DNA of 64,000 bases, taken from assembly GCF_036192275.1 (NCBI RefSeq), contig NZ_CP108088.1, positions 6,139,501 through 6,203,500 on the forward strand, read 5' to 3'. The stretch is from Streptomyces sp. NBC_00250 (GTDB lineage: Bacteria; Actinomycetota; Actinomycetes; Streptomycetales; Streptomycetaceae). This document shows positions 63,085 to 64,000 of the stretch, in pieces. The notes below the pieces were generated by a model. It saw only the letters and a program-made list of their open reading frames with translations. It ran no database searches and was not told the DNA's origin. Position 1 is the stretch's first letter. Each line of letters opens with the position of its first letter. Made by a program: the position numbers and the translations under genes.

Positions 63085-64000
63085 GAGGGGGAACCGTCTC
63101 CTTCGGATGGCTGCTGGTTCTGGGTGACCACGTCGTTGCTCCAGGCGAACTGGGAATCATGGACATCGCCGTGGATGACCAGGCCGTGGTTGATGATCGT
63201 CGGTGGGGGCTCGGCCGGTGGAGCGCTCTTCCGGACCACGGGGAGCGACGTACGGAGCGAGACCAGTTCGACATGGCCGTTGTGCTGGACCGCTCTGCCC
63301 TGCGTGCCGCTCACCGAGCAGTCCACCAGGCGGCCGCTGCACCCGTTGTCGAAGACCGCCCCCGCGACGGCGCAATCCGCGAAGGTGCTGTGCGCGACGT
63401 CCACGTAGGAGGCGTCCCTGCCGCAGAGCCCGATCCCTTCCGAGTCGCTGACGGTCAGGTTCCTGGCGAAGAGTCTGCCGTTGCCCATCCCGATGGCGCC
63501 GCCGCTGCTCACGGTGCTCACCGCGCAGTCGTGCAGGAACAGTTGGGCGTCCTCGGTGACGCCGAAGCCCACGGTCCCGCGCTCCGCCGTGACCCGCCGC
63601 AGGGTGACCCTGGACTGGCCGGACGCGGTCACGGCGGGCAGGGTGAAGTCACGGAACAGCGTGTCGGTGAGGTCGGCCGTGGTGCCGCTGTCGCCCTGTG
63701 TCTCCAGGCCGGAGGGGCACCGTTCCACCCGGACATGATCGAACGAGGCGGCGGATCCGCTCCAGACCCGCAGCGCGACACTCGTCAGGTCCTCGACCCG
63801 GACGTTCCCGAAGCGGCCTCCGCCGCCCTCGCTGACCGCGATCCCGACGTTGCCGCCGGCGATGCGGCCGCCGTGCACCTCCGGCGCGCCGCCCCTGGTC
63901 GAGAACACGGCGATGTTCCCCGAGTTCAGCACCTGGCAGTCCTCGAACCGGCCTCGGGCCTCCGTCTGGACGTTGATGCCGGTGTCGCGGCAGTCGGTGA
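63081..64000 (-). CDS. Right-handed beta-helix repeat protein (5' end outside the window)
   Basis: The last about 306 residues are visible; the frame is open to the window edge (begins TDCRDTGINVQTEARGRFED). It consists of 20-25-residue parallel beta-helix coils (for example VHGGRIAGGNVGIAVSEGG, FGNVRVEDLTSVALRVWSG, VTLRRVTAERGTVGFGV, SYVDVAHSTFADCAVAGAVF). A linker with APPAEPPPTIIN leads to the C-terminal motif GDVHDSQFAWSNDVVTQNQQ, repeated at the start of the next gene product. No signal peptide or catalytic domain can be assessed because the N-terminus is missing. Translation is coupled to the downstream gene by ATGA. Confidence 0.85.
   Translation of the reverse strand, partial: TDCRDTGINVQTEARGRFEDCQVLNSGNIAVFSTRGGAPEVHGGRIAGGNVGIAVSEGGGGRFGNVRVEDLTSVALRVWSGSAASFDHVRVERCPSGLETQGDSGTTADLTDTLFRDFTLPAVTASGQSRVTLRRVTAERGTVGFGVTEDAQLFLHDCAVSTVSSGGAIGMGNGRLFARNLTVSDSEGIGLCGRDASYVDVAHSTFADCAVAGAVFDNGCSGRLVDCSVSGTQGRAVQHNGHVELVSLRTSLPVVRKSAPPAEPPPTIINHGLVIHGDVHDSQFAWSNDVVTQNQQPSEGDGSPS

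Overview
This is a window of a high-GC actinobacterial chromosome, almost certainly Streptomyces. The evidence is a GC content near 70 percent with strong third-position GC bias, many GTG starts, and gene families typical of the genus (Scr1/DUF397 modules, DUF6243, DUF5937, emfourin with an M4 protease, the DUF916 locus, Zur with znuABC). The order phoH-ybeY-CBS protein ... era ... leuA ... recO-uppS ... zur-znuBCA-glyS ... dus-ppdK ... nirBD matches, from memory, a conserved core arm of Streptomyces chromosomes. No tRNA, rRNA, CRISPR array, transposase, integrase or phage gene was seen.

Layout. 1-5.4 kb: the 3' end of phoH, then ybeY, a CNNM/CBS membrane protein and a YjbR-fold protein in one operon; a divergent MFS exporter/HTH regulator pair; and a cytidine-deaminase-like protein that has lost its catalytic residues. 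5.6-8.7 kb: a three-gene cell-surface locus (two secreted proteins sharing a domain, plus a DUF916 membrane protein) whose upstream regions share a 15-bp palindromic motif. 8.7-18.2 kb: era, a TerD protein, an intracellular protealysin-like M4 protease with its emfourin inhibitor, leuA behind a leucine-rich leader peptide, a sortase-anchored (LATTG) surface protein, a zinc-ribbon TerB protein and a BBE-type flavoenzyme. 18.3-24.7 kb: a LuxR-type regulator, the ferredoxin reductase fprA behind a possible iron box, two paralogous membrane proteins, a DUF397 protein next to a decayed Scr1-type regulator, and two small ORFs. 25-36 kb: recO-uppS, a large secreted M4 protease with a TrmB/LuxR hybrid regulator, the zinc regulon (zur, znuB, znuC, znuA) and glyS. 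36-44.2 kb: a membrane protein, a TetR/aldo-keto reductase pair, DUF6243, three genes of efflux and regulation, and dus. 44.2-54.4 kb: ppdK with structured flanks, a DUF5937 regulator, a TAT-exported DUF839 protein, a group III truncated haemoglobin, a VOC protein, and an SDR/MFS/TetR set. 54.4-64 kb: nirBD with a flavoprotein behind a GlnR-type box, a ferric-reductase-like protein, a TSUP transporter, a class F sortase with a putative substrate, and at the edge a beta-helix protein translationally coupled to a small protein that carries the same 20-residue motif.

How the genes work together. Housekeeping functions (RNA maturation, Era, RecO, UppS, GlyS, Dus, PpdK, LeuA) form the backbone. 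Between them lie small self-regulated modules: transporter plus divergent or adjacent regulator (four times), zinc uptake under Zur, nitrite assimilation probably under GlnR, and surface proteins with two kinds of sortase signal. At least a dozen genes show a -10-like hexamer 6-7 nt before the start codon, which fits leaderless transcription. Several intergenic regions carry short tandem repeats, twice seeded from the 3' end of an adjacent gene. The most intriguing item is the shared motif of the beta-helix/small-protein pair at the right edge (62680-64000), whose layout resembles paired signalling motifs of bacterial conflict systems. That reading is an inference.
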